From positions 1-64,000 of the forward strand of contig NZ_AQPN01000002.1 of NCBI RefSeq assembly GCF_000403135.1: DNA of 64,000 nt, in the 5' to 3' direction. Made by a program: the position numbers and the translations under genes. Every line of letters begins with the position of its first letter. The first letter of the stretch is position 1. The stretch comes from Arcticibacter svalbardensis MN12-7. GTDB lineage: Bacteria > Bacteroidota > Bacteroidia > Sphingobacteriales > Sphingobacteriaceae. Under the pieces are notes generated by a model. That model did not search any database, had not been told where the DNA came from, and saw nothing but the letters and a program-made list of their open reading frames with translations. Shown here in pieces: positions 8,391 to 19,161 of this stretch.

Positions 8391-10631
8391 TTAAAGTTTT
8401 GTAGCTTTTAACCTCAGACTATTACTCACTACAGAAACCGAGCTTAACGCCATTGCCGCACCAGCAATCATAGGATCGAGCAGGAAACCATTGTAAGCAT
8501 ACAACACCCCTGCCGCCAATGGTATTCCAATCAGGTTGTAGATGAATGCCCAGAAAAGATTTTGATGGATAGTTTGAACCGTTTGTTTAGATAGTTTTAA
8601 CGCTTTAGGAATAGATTGCAGGTCAGAGGTAATCAGTGTCATTTTTGCCACATCCATGGCAATATCAGAACCATGACCCATTGCAATACTAATATCAGCC
8701 TGCGCTAATGCATGAGAATCATTGATACCATCACCTACCATAGCTACAACCTTACCCTTTTGCTGTAATTCTTTGATGAAGTCCGCTTTATCAGAAGGCA
8801 ATACTTCTGCTTGATACTGCTTGATCCCTACTTCTTCAGCTACAGCGGCGGCAGTCTGATTATTATCCCCCGTTAGCATGATTACTTCAATGTTCATATC
8901 CAGCAGCTTTTTTATAGCTATTTTAGAACTGGGTTTAACCTGATCGGCAATGGCTATAACAGCAAGTACATTTTGAGTATTTGAGAAGTAGATGACGGTA
9001 TTTGCCTTTTTCTGAAAGGTTGTTGCTTTGGCGTTCAAATCGCTGTCCATCTGAATGGAGTGTTCATCCATCAAACTTTTGTTTCCGGCGTAATAGGCTG
9101 TTCCTTCATATGATCCGGTTACGCCTCTGGCAGTGATACTTTCAAAGGATTCGAGATTGACTCCCTGGATTTTATTTTCTTTTAAATTGCTAATTACAGC
9201 TTCGGCCAAAGGGTGTTCAGATTGTATCTCAAGGCTATAGAGTATTTTTTCAAGCTCCTCTTTGTTCGTTGTATTCGTATTCCATTCCTGAGCGGTAACC
9301 TTGGGTTTACCAGCTGTAATAGTACCGGTTTTATCCAGGATGATCACATTAACCTGATGGGCGAGCTCCAGACTTTCGGCATCTTTAATCAGGATATTAT
9401 TTTCAGCACCTTTCCCCACTCCTACCATGATAGCTGTTGGGGTAGCAAGCCCCAATGCACAAGGACAAGCAATAACCAATACGGTTACGGAAGTAAGCAA
9501 AGCATGTGTGAAGGCATTTTCGCCCCCTAAAAGCATCCAGGTGATAAAGGTGAGTATGGAAATAATGATGACTATCGGTACGAAGATCCCGGCAATTTTA
9601 TCTACCAGCTTCTGCACGGGTGCTTTACTTCCCTGTGCCTGCTGTACCATTTTAATAATATGTGCCAGAAAGGTATCACTTCCTACCTTTTCCGCTTTGA
9701 ACTGAAAGCTTCCTTTCTGATTGATTGTTCCGGCAAAAACCTGGTCATCCTTTTGCTTATGAACGGCAATAGGCTCCCCGGTAATCATGCTTTCATCAAC
9801 ATACGAATCGCCACTTGTAACTCTTCCATCTACGGGAATCTTTTCTCCTGGCCTGATCAGGATCGTATTTCCTTTCTCAACAGCGGAAATGGCTATTTCT
9901 TTTTCCTGTCCATCGATAAGGAGTCTGACGGTTTTCGGTTGCAGTCCCATCAGCTTTTTTATTGCCGATGATGTTTTAGATTTAGCTTTCTCCTCCAGCA
10001 ATTTGCCCAAAGATATAAAGGAAATGACGACTGCAGAGGCTTCAAAATAAACATGAGGCTCCACTCCCCTGCTTAGCCAGAACTCCGGATTCAGGGTATT
10101 AAAGACACTAAAAATGAAAGCTATTCCGGTACTCAGAGCAACTAAAGTATCCATGTTCGCCCTGCCATGTTTAGCTTGTCCCCATGCATTGATAAAGAAA
10201 TTTCGACCAAACCAGAACAACACAGGTGCAGTAAGGATCATAGAGATCCAATTACCATAAGGCAAATGAATGAAGAACATCCCTATGATAAAAACAGGAA
10301 GAGAAAGGATGGAAGCCCAGATGGTCCGTGATTTTATTTCCTGATATTGTTTAAACTGGATCTCCTCCTGCGCTTTAGCAGGATCTTCCACATTTACTAT
10401 TATATCATATCCGATGGAGCGGATGGCTTTTTGTAGTTCAAAGGAATTGGTTTCAGTGGGATTAAATTCTGCCCATGCAGTTTGATTCGCATAGTTAACC
10501 GCGGCATCCTTTACCCCTTTAGAAGATTTAAGCATGGACTCCACGCTACTTGCACATGAAGCACAACTCATTCCTGTAACGGGAAAGGACTGCTTGGTAA
10601 ATGAACCTGAAGTTTTTGTATCTGTAAGCAT
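8391..10631 (-). CDS. copA: Copper-translocating P1B-type ATPase
   Basis: Inner-membrane Cu(I) exporter. ATG at 10631 is used; a TTG seven codons upstream is possible but poor. One N-terminal HMA domain ([15 protein letters not shown]), membrane helices from about residue 100, actuator motif [15 protein letters not shown] metal site in [13 protein letters not shown] (about residue 395), phosphorylation site [11 protein letters not shown] (about 432), SEHPLAEA, and the hinge [20 protein letters not shown]. The C-terminal helix pair ends in the usual [14 protein letters not shown]. Length 746, normal. With the chaperone it forms a copper homeostasis locus. Confidence 0.95.
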   Translation of the reverse strand: MLTDTKTSGSFTKQSFPVTGMSCASCASSVESMLKSSKGVKDAAVNYANQTAWAEFNPTETNSFELQKAIRSIGYDIIVNVEDPAKAQEEIQFKQYQEIKSRTIWASILSLPVFIIGMFFIHLPYGNWISMILTAPVLFWFGRNFFINAWGQAKHGRANMDTLVALSTGIAFIFSVFNTLNPEFWLSRGVEPHVYFEASAVVISFISLGKLLEEKAKSKTSSAIKKLMGLQPKTVRLLIDGQEKEIAISAVEKGNTILIRPGEKIPVDGRVTSGDSYVDESMITGEPIAVHKQKDDQVFAGTINQKGSFQFKAEKVGSDTFLAHIIKMVQQAQGSKAPVQKLVDKIAGIFVPIVIIISILTFITWMLLGGENAFTHALLTSVTVLVIACPCALGLATPTAIMVGVGKGAENNILIKDAESLELAHQVNVIILDKTGTITAGKPKVTAQEWNTNTTNKEELEKILYSLEIQSEHPLAEAVISNLKENKIQGVNLESFESITARGVTGSYEGTAYYAGNKSLMDEHSIQMDSDLNAKATTFQKKANTVIYFSNTQNVLAVIAIADQVKPSSKIAIKKLLDMNIEVIMLTGDNNQTAAAVAEEVGIKQYQAEVLPSDKADFIKELQQKGKVVAMVGDGINDSHALAQADISIAMGHGSDIAMDVAKMTLITSDLQSIPKALKLSKQTVQTIHQNLFWAFIYNLIGIPLAAGVLYAYNGFLLDPMIAGAAMALSSVSVVSNSLRLKATKL

Positions 10632-11328
10632 ACTATTTAATTGATGATACAAAAATAGCTATTCATACAGGCTGCCTCTTTACATAATTACGGGAAAGAG
10701 TTATATTATTTTATGAATTGGTTTAAAAGGTTTTTTTGAGTTTATTATTCATGCTTCTGATTACATTAATGACAGCGCATATTAATGGGATTTTGAATTT
10801 ACGCTGGTAGAGCAAATAGAAACAGAGCAAAGTTGCACAATTAAGAGGTTTTGATCTAATCTGTGCTCTTTAATGGCATTAGCTGGTTTAATTTTACATA
10901 AAAGATATTGTGCTAGTACCCCGATAATTTCCCCTGTATTAGTTGCAATCTCAAGAACCATGCTTATCCAGATGATTATTGAAATTCTTTTCTACATTTT
11001 TATGCTTTTCGTTTTTTGGATGAAGAAGCTGCATAAAATTGAGCCGATCGCTGTTATAATAATAAATGTTATTCGCTTATTTAGATGTTATTTACCACAA
11101 AATAACGTGAACGAGACGACTACCAGGGAGCCGTGTATACTATCCAAAAGATATGAAATTTCATCCGTTAAAAGTATTATTGCCATGTAGTGATCATCCA
11201 ATTATATAACAAGTTCTTTATTAATAAAAAATATCTTTATGAAAAATTAACAGCCAATGAACGGATTACCTTCTTCTAAGAATTTAACTTTTTTTATTCC
11301 ATCTTACAGCATGAATAAATGATTTACG
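10632..11328. other. Long intergenic region, no gene recognised
   Basis: About 700 bp of AT-rich sequence. A 105-codon plus frame (10873-11190) and a shorter minus frame over the same bases are open, but neither has a recognisable domain and their composition looks like random translation. Presumably decayed DNA plus the promoters of copA and of the wrecked gene to the right. Confidence 0.5.
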
Positions 11329-12209
11329 ATGTTATTCGCAATTGGCATTCTTATATTAATCTTCGGAAATGTCAATGCTCAAATTAAGAAAACAGCTAAA
11401 AAGAAATATGATGTAGCGGCTTTTTTATATCTAGCTTACGCAAATGACGATCCACGCTTACGCTCCTTTTAGCCCGCTTGCATTGGGGAATGGGAAACGG
11501 TGATGAACATGCAGGAAAGATTTCCGGGGCATTATTGGGACGGGAAACCGGTATAGGGAACGGTAAACGAAGCTGATCCTGCTGTAATGAATATGGAAAT
11601 TAACGAAGCCACCAAGCATGGTGTAAATGTTTTCATTTTCGACTGGTATTGGTATGACGGGCGCCCTTTTATGGAAACTACATTGAACAACGGCTTCCTA
11701 AAGGCTGATAACAAGGACAAAATGAAATTTTACCTCATGTGGGCTAATCATGATGTCGTGAATACGTGGGATACAAGGTTAAATAAGGTAGAGGATGGAA
11801 ATGTGATCTGGACAGGAAAAATCAGTCGGAATGAATTCGAAAAGATTTGTAAACGCAATATTGACAAGTATTTTAAGCTGCCACAATATTATAAGATTGA
11901 TGGTAAACCGGTATTTATGATTTATGATGTTCCACAACCATAGCAGGACTTATTATCCGCACATTAGTAGGATGGGATAACAGTCCGCGGTTAGGAAAAA
12001 GTGCAGTTATGAGAAACAACACACCTGCTAATTTTGCCAAGGCACTTAAAATGGCTAAAGATTATGTTGATGCCCATCCTCGACAGGTTCCCCTGATTAC
12101 TATCAATAGCTGGAACGAATGGACGGAGACCAGCTATCTTGAACCAGATAATGTTTACGGGTATGGATATCTGGATGCTGTAAAGAGAATATTGGTCGAT
12201 GATAAATAA
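11329..12209 (+). pseudogene. GH99-like (WbsX-type) glycosidase, multiply disrupted
   Basis: From an ATG at 11329 a single frame reads a signal peptide (MLFAIGILILIFGNVNAQ), then a recognisable WbsX/GH99-like sequence: KYDVAAFLYLAYANDD, IGEWETVMNMQ, GVNVFIFDWYWYDGRPF, FYLMWANHD, KPVFMIYD. It is broken by amber codons after PRLRSF (about 11470) and after WDGKPV (about 11555), a stop at 11941 and a frameshift; the part between FMIYD and WDNSPR is mostly missing. The C-terminus resumes at about 11976 and ends normally (INSWNEWTETSYLEPD). Not functional. Confidence 0.88.
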
Positions 12210-12473
12210 ATTTTTTACTGTTTTTTTCGCTTAAAATCGCCTTAAAAGTATTTATTTAGGCATTTTTAAGGAAATAATCTCTTCTTGTAAAATTTATTTT
12301 CAATTGTTTAGGTGATGTAAGCCACACATTATCTTTGAGTTGCTTTTTTAAATTCTTAGGTGTGTATCTTTCTTCTGAAAATAGTTTTGGAAACATCAAA
12401 AAAGGACTTACATTTGCTCCCGCTGAGAGAAAAACAAAGCGTTTTTAAAACAAAAATATTAATTAAAAATATA
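12210..12473. other. Intergenic region 5' of tRNA-Pro
   Basis: AT-rich non-coding stretch; I see no gene in it. The tRNA promoter follows at its right end. Confidence 0.5.
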
Positions 12474-12504
12474 TTTGCAGAAAAGACAAAGTTTAGTATC
12501 TTTG
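12474..12504 (+). promoter_or_regulatory. Bacteroidota-type promoter of tRNA-Pro
   Basis: TTTG at 12474-12477, 19 bp spacer, then TATCTTTG at 12497-12504: an exact match to the phylum's -33/-7 consensus (TTTG, N19-21, TAnnTTTG). The mature tRNA begins 46 bp after the -7 box, leaving a short 5' leader. Confidence 0.85.
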
Positions 12505-12550
12505 CAGACCCTTAACAAAGAGATCATTTATAGATCAAAAAGTTAAAACT

Positions 12551-12627
12551 CGGGGTGTAGCGTAGCCCGGTATCGCGCCACATTTGGGATGTGGAGGTCG
12601 TAGGTTCGAATCCTGCCACCCCGACCA
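12551..12627 (+). tRNA. tRNA-Pro (UGG)
   Basis: 77 nt including encoded CCA. Acceptor CGGGGTG pairs with CACCCCG; the anticodon loop TTTGGGA presents TGG; the T-arm contains GGTTCGAATCC. Discriminator base A at 12624. It has its own promoter and terminator, so it is a single-gene transcript. Confidence 0.96.
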
Positions 12628-12649
12628 CATGGACGTCAAAATCCAGTAA

Positions 12650-12688
12650 AAACCCTCTAAATAGCAATATTTAGAGGGTTTTTTTATG
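12650..12688 (+). terminator. Rho-independent terminator of tRNA-Pro
   Basis: Stem AACCCTCTAAATA / TATTTAGAGGGTT with a five-base loop, followed by a run of seven T's. It begins 22 bp after the tRNA. Confidence 0.9.
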
Positions 12689-12689
12689 A

Positions 12690-13634
12690 ATCATTAAAAA
12701 TTTCATATCAAAATCAGGCATTCAATATCATCTGTTTTATGCCCTATTCTGCACCCTGTCAAATTGTTGATTTATAAATTATATCACTTTCATTAGAACC
12801 CTCTTTATAGTCATTGAGAACTAAGCTTAGTTTGACGTATGGTTAGATAAAAAGAGACTAAAAAATGAATAAAAGGGTTGTGTGTCTGATATTAAAAAAT
12901 CCATATGAATCATAGTCATCTAATTAAATCATTTCCTTTTTCTGAAAAAATATCAAATATCTTCATATGATGAAATAGATCATATATGTTCATCAGCGAG
13001 ACCGCTCCATTTAATGGATACAAAGAAAGCCTAGCTCAACAGGAGGTCAAATATTGGCATGATTTGACCTAGCTAGAAAACGGAATTTATTGACCAGCCT
13101 AGAAAAGTTATTACGGAAATCTAGTTAAATTGCATATGACCCTTAGGCGTTGTCAATGAATAACTTACCCAATAACGTAAAGCTAAAGCCGATAATAATT
13201 GAAACTAATTCGCATATATGCGCTTAATAGGTAACTCACAGACTGAAAAATTATTCAATAATAAGCACTTTTTATTATGTTACATACAAACTAACGCCTC
13301 CTTTAACGTAGCTTGCAATAATGAGTCTCGGATGGCAGTTTGTATAGAAGGTTGCCATGCTGGAAAAGATGATCCCAGAGTTTACGATCAACCTGGGTGG
13401 TGCAACTTCTGTAGAAGTTACCCAACCTGGCATAGATACAGGCCTAGGAAATGCATAAATTGGAAGAAATAATGAAGAAAGTTATAGCGGATATGCTTTT
13501 CGTAGTCGACGCCTTATTTGAAGGTGGAAATGATCATCCGGCTAAAAAAACTGGCGTAGACTGTATTCAGGTACGCGGACCTAAGGAAACTAAAATCATT
13601 ATTCAAACGATCATCATCTGTCAAACGTAAACTT
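12690..13634. other. 945-bp stretch without convincing gene
   Basis: Short open stretches occur on the plus strand, e.g. at 13357-13458 (MIPEFTINLGGATSVEVTQPG) and 13472-13630 (MKKVIADMLFVVDALFEGGN). They have fairly protein-like text and may be remnants of one or two decayed genes, but I cannot assign a family. The rest is AT-rich and closed in all frames. Confidence 0.45.
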
Positions 13635-14714
13635 ATGGGATTATTGAAATTGAAACGATTGGGCACTATTATGGAGCCCGACATGAACAACCCGATGGAA
13701 GCTGGCGGTGTTTTGAACCCGGCTGCAGCAAGAGGAAAAGACGGGAATTTATATTTGTTTCCCCGAATTGCGACAAAAGATAATTATTCGAGGATCGGCA
13801 TAGTTAAAGTACTCTTCAATGATGCAGGGGATCCAACAGGTGTGGAGCGTTTGGGAATCGCCCTTGAGCCAGAAGCAGATTATGAAAAACGTCCCAATGG
13901 TGGCGGCGGTTGTGAAGATGCCCGTGTGACCTATATTGAACCTTTAGAACGCTATATCATGACCTATACGGCCTTTTCACCCGATGGTCCCAGAATTGCT
14001 ATGGCTCAATCCAAAGACCTGTTAACCTGGGAGCGGCTTGGATTAGTAACTTATAATCATTACGAAAATATAGAATTCAATAACATCAATAATAAAGATG
14101 CCTGTGTTTTCCCGATGCAAATACCAAGTCCGCATGGTCACCGTGCGTTGGGTATGCTGCATCGCCCCCTGTTTCCTGGTACCTCGCCTGAAGAAAAAGC
14201 TGCCCACCCCTGGGATAAAGCGATGGATAGACACCACGAAAGCATCTGGTTATCCTATTGCCACATTCACCCGGAAAAACAGGAAAGCGAAAAATGGCAA
14301 CCGGCGAAATTCACTTCTCACCGGCCGCTCGCAGTCCCTGTGTTTGACTGGGAAAAAATAAAAATAGGTTCAGGAACTCCACCGGTATTGACAAGATTCG
14401 GTTGGATGTTCATTTACCATGGCGTGCATGAAAGTGCACAGTCAACACCCACAAAACAACAATTGATATATTCTGCCGGGGTAATGTTTCTTTCAGCCGA
14501 TGATCCTTACGATGTTGTGTTCAGGTCTTTTGAGCCTATATTAGTACCAACCCTTCCTGAAGAAAAAGTTGGAATTATTGCTGATGTTGTTTTTCCAACA
14601 GGAATAGACCAGCGGACCGACATTGGTATGCCCGACCGCTATGATGTATATTATGGCATGGCCGATAACCGTATAGGTGTGGCACGTCTTGATCTTCCCA
14701 AAAATCTAGAATAG
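13635..14714 (+). CDS. Glycoside phosphorylase/hydrolase family GH130
   Basis: 359 residues, normal for GH130, a five-bladed beta-propeller family acting on beta-mannosides (mannosyl phosphorylases or beta-1,2-mannosidases). Typical landmarks: MNNPMEAGGVLNPAAARGKDGNLYLFPR at the N-terminus, GGGGCEDARVTYIE with the substrate/catalytic-loop Glu-Asp, YTAFSPDGPRIAMA, and FIYHGVH near the C-terminus. No signal peptide, so cytoplasmic. It stands alone between tRNA-Pro and the small TerB-like gene, so substrate cannot be inferred from context. Confidence 0.9.
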   Translation: MGLLKLKRLGTIMEPDMNNPMEAGGVLNPAAARGKDGNLYLFPRIATKDNYSRIGIVKVLFNDAGDPTGVERLGIALEPEADYEKRPNGGGGCEDARVTYIEPLERYIMTYTAFSPDGPRIAMAQSKDLLTWERLGLVTYNHYENIEFNNINNKDACVFPMQIPSPHGHRALGMLHRPLFPGTSPEEKAAHPWDKAMDRHHESIWLSYCHIHPEKQESEKWQPAKFTSHRPLAVPVFDWEKIKIGSGTPPVLTRFGWMFIYHGVHESAQSTPTKQQLIYSAGVMFLSADDPYDVVFRSFEPILVPTLPEEKVGIIADVVFPTGIDQRTDIGMPDRYDVYYGMADNRIGVARLDLPKNLE

Positions 14715-14959
14715 ATATAATATAAAGCACAATCAATTGATTCTTAACAATACAGATCTTTTAATATAAATTATTTTGACACAAACAAACCAGCCTATAT
14801 TACTTATTGCTTTGAAATACGCTGGACTTATCAAACAAATCTGCTTATTAAAGGTTGCCTAATTATACTTCTCTATTAAGCTTTTGAACCGACGGTTCAT
14901 CATTATTTTGCTGGTCTATTTTAGGCTTAAACTTAATAAAGATCTAAAATTTAAAAGTT

Positions 14960-15394
14960 ATGGATCCCTACAAAGAACTATCTGAAGAAGATCAAAAGAC
15001 CTTGCTTAAATTTCCAGTTTATATTTCACTTCTGGCAGCTAATGCTAATGGCGAGATGGATAAGGCAGAAAAAAATACTGCTATTCAGTTCGATCATATC
15101 AAACCCTACACAGCAGATCCACTACTGCTCGGATTTTACGCAAAAGCAGACCAGGTTTTTCAATCAAATCTCGAAGAGATAGACAATGAACTTCCAAAAG
15201 GCAAACTCCAACGCGATGTAGCGATAAAGGCAGAATTAAAAAAGATAAAAGAAATATTGAAAAAATTCAGCCCGGCATACGCGAATGCAATGCACAAAAG
15301 TATGAAGTCATTTAAGGAACATATATCAGAGGCACACCATAACGTTCTGGAAGATTTTTTATTCCCTATTCCTATTAAAGGACTAACTGATTAG
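14960..15394 (+). CDS. Small soluble protein, possibly TerB-like
   Basis: 144 residues, no signal peptide or membrane segment, mostly alpha-helical. The start (LSEEDQKTLLKFPVYISLLAANANGEMDKAE) resembles the N-terminal helix and acidic metal-binding turn of TerB/DjlA-type domains; this is a weak pattern match. It faces the end of the N-ATPase operon convergently, with about 250 bp between. Function unknown. Confidence 0.7.
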   Translation: MDPYKELSEEDQKTLLKFPVYISLLAANANGEMDKAEKNTAIQFDHIKPYTADPLLLGFYAKADQVFQSNLEEIDNELPKGKLQRDVAIKAELKKIKEILKKFSPAYANAMHKSMKSFKEHISEAHHNVLEDFLFPIPIKGLTD

Positions 15395-15646
15395 TTCGAT
15401 AAAGATAAGTACTGTTAGAATTGCCCATAATTGCAATTTCTGGCATATATTATCAAGTTAATTCGGCAAGGAGTTTAATCCTATAGTTGAATTAATTGGC
15501 AAAAAAGATTGAATTAAAATTAAGGGAAGCCAGCAAACTTTGATCACCTTCTCTTAGTTGTAGGATAACCTATTTAATTTAGAAGCTGCTCGTCTATAAT
15601 GGGTTTAGCATTTATGATCTTTTTTGCATTTCCCAAATTAGTAATT

Positions 15647-16531
15647 CTATTTTTTCAAAGCTTCGAATCCAGAGACAACATCGAAAAGCTCTTCGTCAAT
15701 CATACTTTGGCGCAAACTCTGAAATTTCTTACCAAGGCTATCTAACATATCACCTATACTCTTTTCTGCACGCTGCATGGCTTCCAGCCGGCTTGCGTTT
15801 TCAGTAGCCAAAGACTCTGCGCAAGCTTTAAACACCGAAACAAACAAATAGGCGTTGATGAGCGCTGTTAATGTAGTTTCAGCATTACCAGCAACTTCAG
15901 GAATATTATTAGTTGGCCATTTCATATTTATGATCTCCTGCATCCATTGCTCATCAAGTGGTAACAAACGCTGCATGACCACCTCGTACCCATAGCCAAC
16001 TTTAGGTTGGTTATGAAACATATAAAACTGTTTTACCCTACCTGTTTCAAGGGTGTTTTCAATGTCAATTAAAATATTTTGAATAAGCGGTGTAACCGCA
16101 TCTATTGAGCCAGGAACAGCATAAGATTTTGTAATATGAAGTCCTGCGTCTGCCAAAAGTGCCTGAACTCGTTCGCCAATTACCCAGATCTCTTTTTTAC
16201 CGGGGACAGACTGTAATGATTGCTGCACATCTTTGCAGATCAGGTCATTAAACTGCCCAACCAGACCCAGGTCAGAACCGAAAACAATAGCGCAAACAAC
16301 TTCATCATTAGACTTTTTGATTCCCGGTTTTTTAATCACCGTTTGAATTTTCTCTGCCGTTAAATAGGCTTTAATTCCCAGTGTAACGGTATGGTTGTAG
16401 TCTCCAAGCGACTTTACTGCAGCCTCATATTGCGTTATTCTGGAAGCTGCCATAGCCTTCATCGCTTTCACAACCGATTTAATATCTTTTGCGCCCTCTA
16501 GTTTCCGGTTTAAATCTTCTAAAGTATCCAT
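15647..16531 (-). CDS. atpG: N-ATPase gamma subunit
   Basis: 294 residues. Central stalk subunit of the alternative (N-type) F1Fo ATPase. The N-terminal helix (LNRKLEGAKDIKSVVKAMKAMAASRI) and the C-terminal helix (ENASRLEAMQRAEKSIGDMLDSLGKKFQSLRQ) form the gamma coiled coil. The first is the family's TKAMKMVAAxK equivalent. It is the last gene of the operon, 5 bp after atpA, as in other N-ATPase loci. Confidence 0.9.
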   Translation of the reverse strand: MDTLEDLNRKLEGAKDIKSVVKAMKAMAASRITQYEAAVKSLGDYNHTVTLGIKAYLTAEKIQTVIKKPGIKKSNDEVVCAIVFGSDLGLVGQFNDLICKDVQQSLQSVPGKKEIWVIGERVQALLADAGLHITKSYAVPGSIDAVTPLIQNILIDIENTLETGRVKQFYMFHNQPKVGYGYEVVMQRLLPLDEQWMQEIINMKWPTNNIPEVAGNAETTLTALINAYLFVSVFKACAESLATENASRLEAMQRAEKSIGDMLDSLGKKFQSLRQSMIDEELFDVVSGFEALKK

Positions 16532-16536
16532 TATTT

Positions 16537-18084
16537 TTACTTTGGCGTTTGATCGGATTCAACCTTTTCCTTAAAAGAAGCAAGCAGATCTCCTGCGGTC
16601 TTCAAGATCAGATCATGATCCGCACTGTCTAACTGCTGGTCTGCAAATAGGCGTTTAAGTAATTCACTGGGAAACTGATCCATACTTTTCAAAATACCAG
16701 CTTCTGCTTCCCGTACTTTGTCAATAGCAACGTCGTCAAAAAGTCCGTTTGTTAATGCAAGCAATACTACTATTTGCTGTGACACCGTTAATGGATGAAG
16801 TTCGTTTTGCTTAAGGCAACTCCGAATACGTTCTCCGTGATCAATAATTTTTTTAGTGTTTTCATCTAAACGGGTGCCAAACCGCGAAAAGCTTTCCAGT
16901 TCCTCAAATTGAGCATATTGCAGTTTAAGTTTTACAATAGATTTGTAGGCAGGCAATTGCGCATTCGATCCGACACGCGAAACAGATTTCCCTACATCAA
17001 CAGCAGGTAAAATACCGGCTTCAAATAATTTAGGAGAAAGATAAATCTGCCCGTCTGTAATGGAGATCAGGTTGGTTGGAATATAAGCGGAGATATTTTG
17101 AGCTTCCGTTTCAATGATCGGCAACGCCGTAAGCGAGCCTCCCTTTAAATTATCGCTAAGGTGCGTGGCCCTTTCCAATAATCTGGAATGAATATAGAAA
17201 ATATCCCCTGGGAAAGCTTCCCGTCCAGGTGGTCTTCGTAACAACAACGAAAGCTCCCGGTATGCGCGCGCATGATGCGTCAGGTCATCATACACAATAA
17301 GTACATTTCGCCCCTCTTCCATAAAATGTTCGGCAATGCTGGTTGCCGCATAGGGTGCAATATATTTCAATCCGGCCGTACTATTACCTTCAGCAACCAT
17401 GATCACGGTATACTCCATCGCACCTTTTTCCTCTAGGTTGGCAATTACCTTAGCAACCGCCGAAGCACGCTGTCCAATAGCACAATATACACACAGCACG
17501 TCTTTCCCTCGCTGATTAAGTATGGTATCAATAGCAATTTGTGTTTTCCCGGTTTGCCGGTCACCAACTATCAATTCGCGCTGACCTCTGCCAATCGGGA
17601 TCAGTGCGTCAACAACCTTAATCCCTGTTTGTAACGCTGCATTTACCGCCATCCTGTCCATAATTGCTGGTGCAGGCCTTTCAATAGGGAGTCTTTTACT
17701 GATTGGTATAGCACCTTTGCCATCAATAGGCATGCCCATTGGGTCTATAACTCTGCCGATCAGGTGATCCCCTACCGGGATATCCATTACTCTACCGGTA
17801 CGTTGCACTTCGTCACCAGCGTTCAATAAGGTATCTTCTCCAAGCAGTATTACGCCGATTTCTTCTTCATCCAGGTTGTAGGCTATGCCGTAAAGGTCTT
17901 CAGAGAATTTCAATAACTCTTCAAAACCAACGCCCCCTAGACCCGAAACTTTGACTATACCCGTAGCTACACTTGTTACATGACCCACCTCCTGGGGAGC
18001 AAATGCGAATACATGATCCGCTATACCTTTATCAAGTTGTTCGAACCTGTGTGCTATGTTATTTTTCATGGAAGTTGTTGGCAT
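16537..18084 (-). CDS. atpA: N-ATPase alpha subunit
   Basis: 515 residues. Non-catalytic nucleotide-binding subunit of F1. Walker A is GDRQTGKT (about residue 174), followed by the alpha-type [58 protein letters not shown] and SISDGQIYL equivalents (SITDGQIYL). Lies between atpF and atpG with a 4-bp gap upstream. Confidence 0.95.
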   Translation of the reverse strand: MPTTSMKNNIAHRFEQLDKGIADHVFAFAPQEVGHVTSVATGIVKVSGLGGVGFEELLKFSEDLYGIAYNLDEEEIGVILLGEDTLLNAGDEVQRTGRVMDIPVGDHLIGRVIDPMGMPIDGKGAIPISKRLPIERPAPAIMDRMAVNAALQTGIKVVDALIPIGRGQRELIVGDRQTGKTQIAIDTILNQRGKDVLCVYCAIGQRASAVAKVIANLEEKGAMEYTVIMVAEGNSTAGLKYIAPYAATSIAEHFMEEGRNVLIVYDDLTHHARAYRELSLLLRRPPGREAFPGDIFYIHSRLLERATHLSDNLKGGSLTALPIIETEAQNISAYIPTNLISITDGQIYLSPKLFEAGILPAVDVGKSVSRVGSNAQLPAYKSIVKLKLQYAQFEELESFSRFGTRLDENTKKIIDHGERIRSCLKQNELHPLTVSQQIVVLLALTNGLFDDVAIDKVREAEAGILKSMDQFPSELLKRLFADQQLDSADHDLILKTAGDLLASFKEKVESDQTPK

Positions 18085-18088
18085 ATCG

Positions 18089-18865
18089 TTATTCCTTATC
18101 TGCTTTTAGGGATTCTTTTGCACTTGAAGCAATGCTTTTTTCGAGTGAACTTATATACGCAGCAAAGCTCCAGGAGAGTTTATAACCCTTTGTAATTAAT
18201 TCGATGCCACCTATTATTTTGGGATCCGTTTCAAATATATACTTCACATCGGGGCCAATCAGATCTTCTATGGCTGTTTTGATACTTTGTTGTTCTTTTG
18301 AAGGGAGGTCAAAAGCACTTTTTATGGATAATGGTGCTGAGCCTGAATCAAAAGCATCGATAAATTGTTTTTTGTCCTTTTCTGTTATTGCTTTTATGTT
18401 CCTGATAAAAACATGAACTGTTTGTTCCTCCAAATTAGTGGAGGCAAGTTCGGAAAGAACCTTTTGGGTAATTGATAAGACTTCGTCCTGTGTCTTTTGC
18501 ATCAACTGTTTATTTAAACTTTCCTGTAATTCTTTTGAGGCTTCTTCTAGTTTAAGCTTTAAAACTGCTGCATCAGCTTTTGTGGTATCCATTAACTTTT
18601 GACGCTCAGTTTCAACATCGCCAGTTAACGCGTCCATCATTTTCTTTTTATGTCGATCAAAATCATCATTTTTCTTTTTGAATTCAGCCTGTTCACTTTT
18701 GGCCTCAGCTTCTTTGCTATTTGCATCAGTAAGCTTAGAAGCTATTTTTTTTTCACGCTCATCAACAGCCTGCAGAATTGGCTTATAAAGATATTTTTTC
18801 ATCAGCCACACCAAAATCAGGAAATTGATGATCTGGGCTATTACCGTGAACCAGTTAATTTGCAT
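18089..18865 (-). CDS. atpF: N-ATPase b subunit with delta-like C-terminus
   Basis: 258 residues, much longer than an ordinary b subunit. Residues 1-25 are a membrane anchor ([28 protein letters not shown]), then a long charged coiled coil to about residue 145. The C-terminal third (from about LASTNLEEQ) resembles the OSCP/delta domain, including [24 protein letters not shown]. Fusion of stator b and delta functions is characteristic of N-ATPases and explains the missing atpH. Confidence 0.92.
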   Translation of the reverse strand: MQINWFTVIAQIINFLILVWLMKKYLYKPILQAVDEREKKIASKLTDANSKEAEAKSEQAEFKKKNDDFDRHKKKMMDALTGDVETERQKLMDTTKADAAVLKLKLEEASKELQESLNKQLMQKTQDEVLSITQKVLSELASTNLEEQTVHVFIRNIKAITEKDKKQFIDAFDSGSAPLSIKSAFDLPSKEQQSIKTAIEDLIGPDVKYIFETDPKIIGGIELITKGYKLSWSFAAYISSLEKSIASSAKESLKADKE

Positions 18866-18872
18866 GATGTTA

Positions 18873-19142
18873 CTATTTAGTGATGATGAACGTCCAGAAC
18901 GGATTTGCGAATATTAAGATCATTGACACCACGAAACAATAAATTGCCGTTGATTCGATCATCGCCAGCCCGACAAATAAGGTTCTGGTTATAGTTGGTG
19001 CAGCATCTGGCTGCTGGGCAATCGAACCCAAAGCGGTAGCTACTGCTTTTCCTTCGCTCAAAGCGGGAAACATACACCCGATACTCGTTGTAAAACCTGC
19101 AGTTATAATTGAAGCTATTGCTATTGATGATACATTATCCAT
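18873..19142 (-). CDS. atpE: N-ATPase c subunit (rotor ring)
   Basis: 89 residues, two-helix hairpin. Helix 1 contains CMFPALSEGKAVATAL and helix 2 FVGLAMIESTAIYCFVV; the loop has IAQQPDAA. The ion-binding carboxylate is in MIEST; a second Glu lies in SEGKA of helix 1, the two-carboxylate pattern of N-type rings. Such rings were first predicted to be Na+-specific from the EST motif, but a characterised N-type ring of this pattern was proton-specific. 20 bp after atpB. Confidence 0.94.
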   Translation of the reverse strand: MDNVSSIAIASIITAGFTTSIGCMFPALSEGKAVATALGSIAQQPDAAPTITRTLFVGLAMIESTAIYCFVVSMILIFANPFWTFIITK

Positions 19143-19161
19143 CTTTTAATCCTCCTTTAAT

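Noticed and set aside
10873-11190. 105-codon plus-strand frame
   Set aside because: Hydrophobic but repetitive in Ile/Met with no domain; overlaps a similar-length frame on the other strand; likely chance in AT-rich DNA.
12009-12209. 66-codon frame as separate gene
   Set aside because: It is the C-terminal part of the broken GH99-like gene.
13218-13472. 84-codon plus-strand frame
   Set aside because: No recognisable domain and Cys-rich random text; a shorter frame over the same bases looks more protein-like but is also unassignable.
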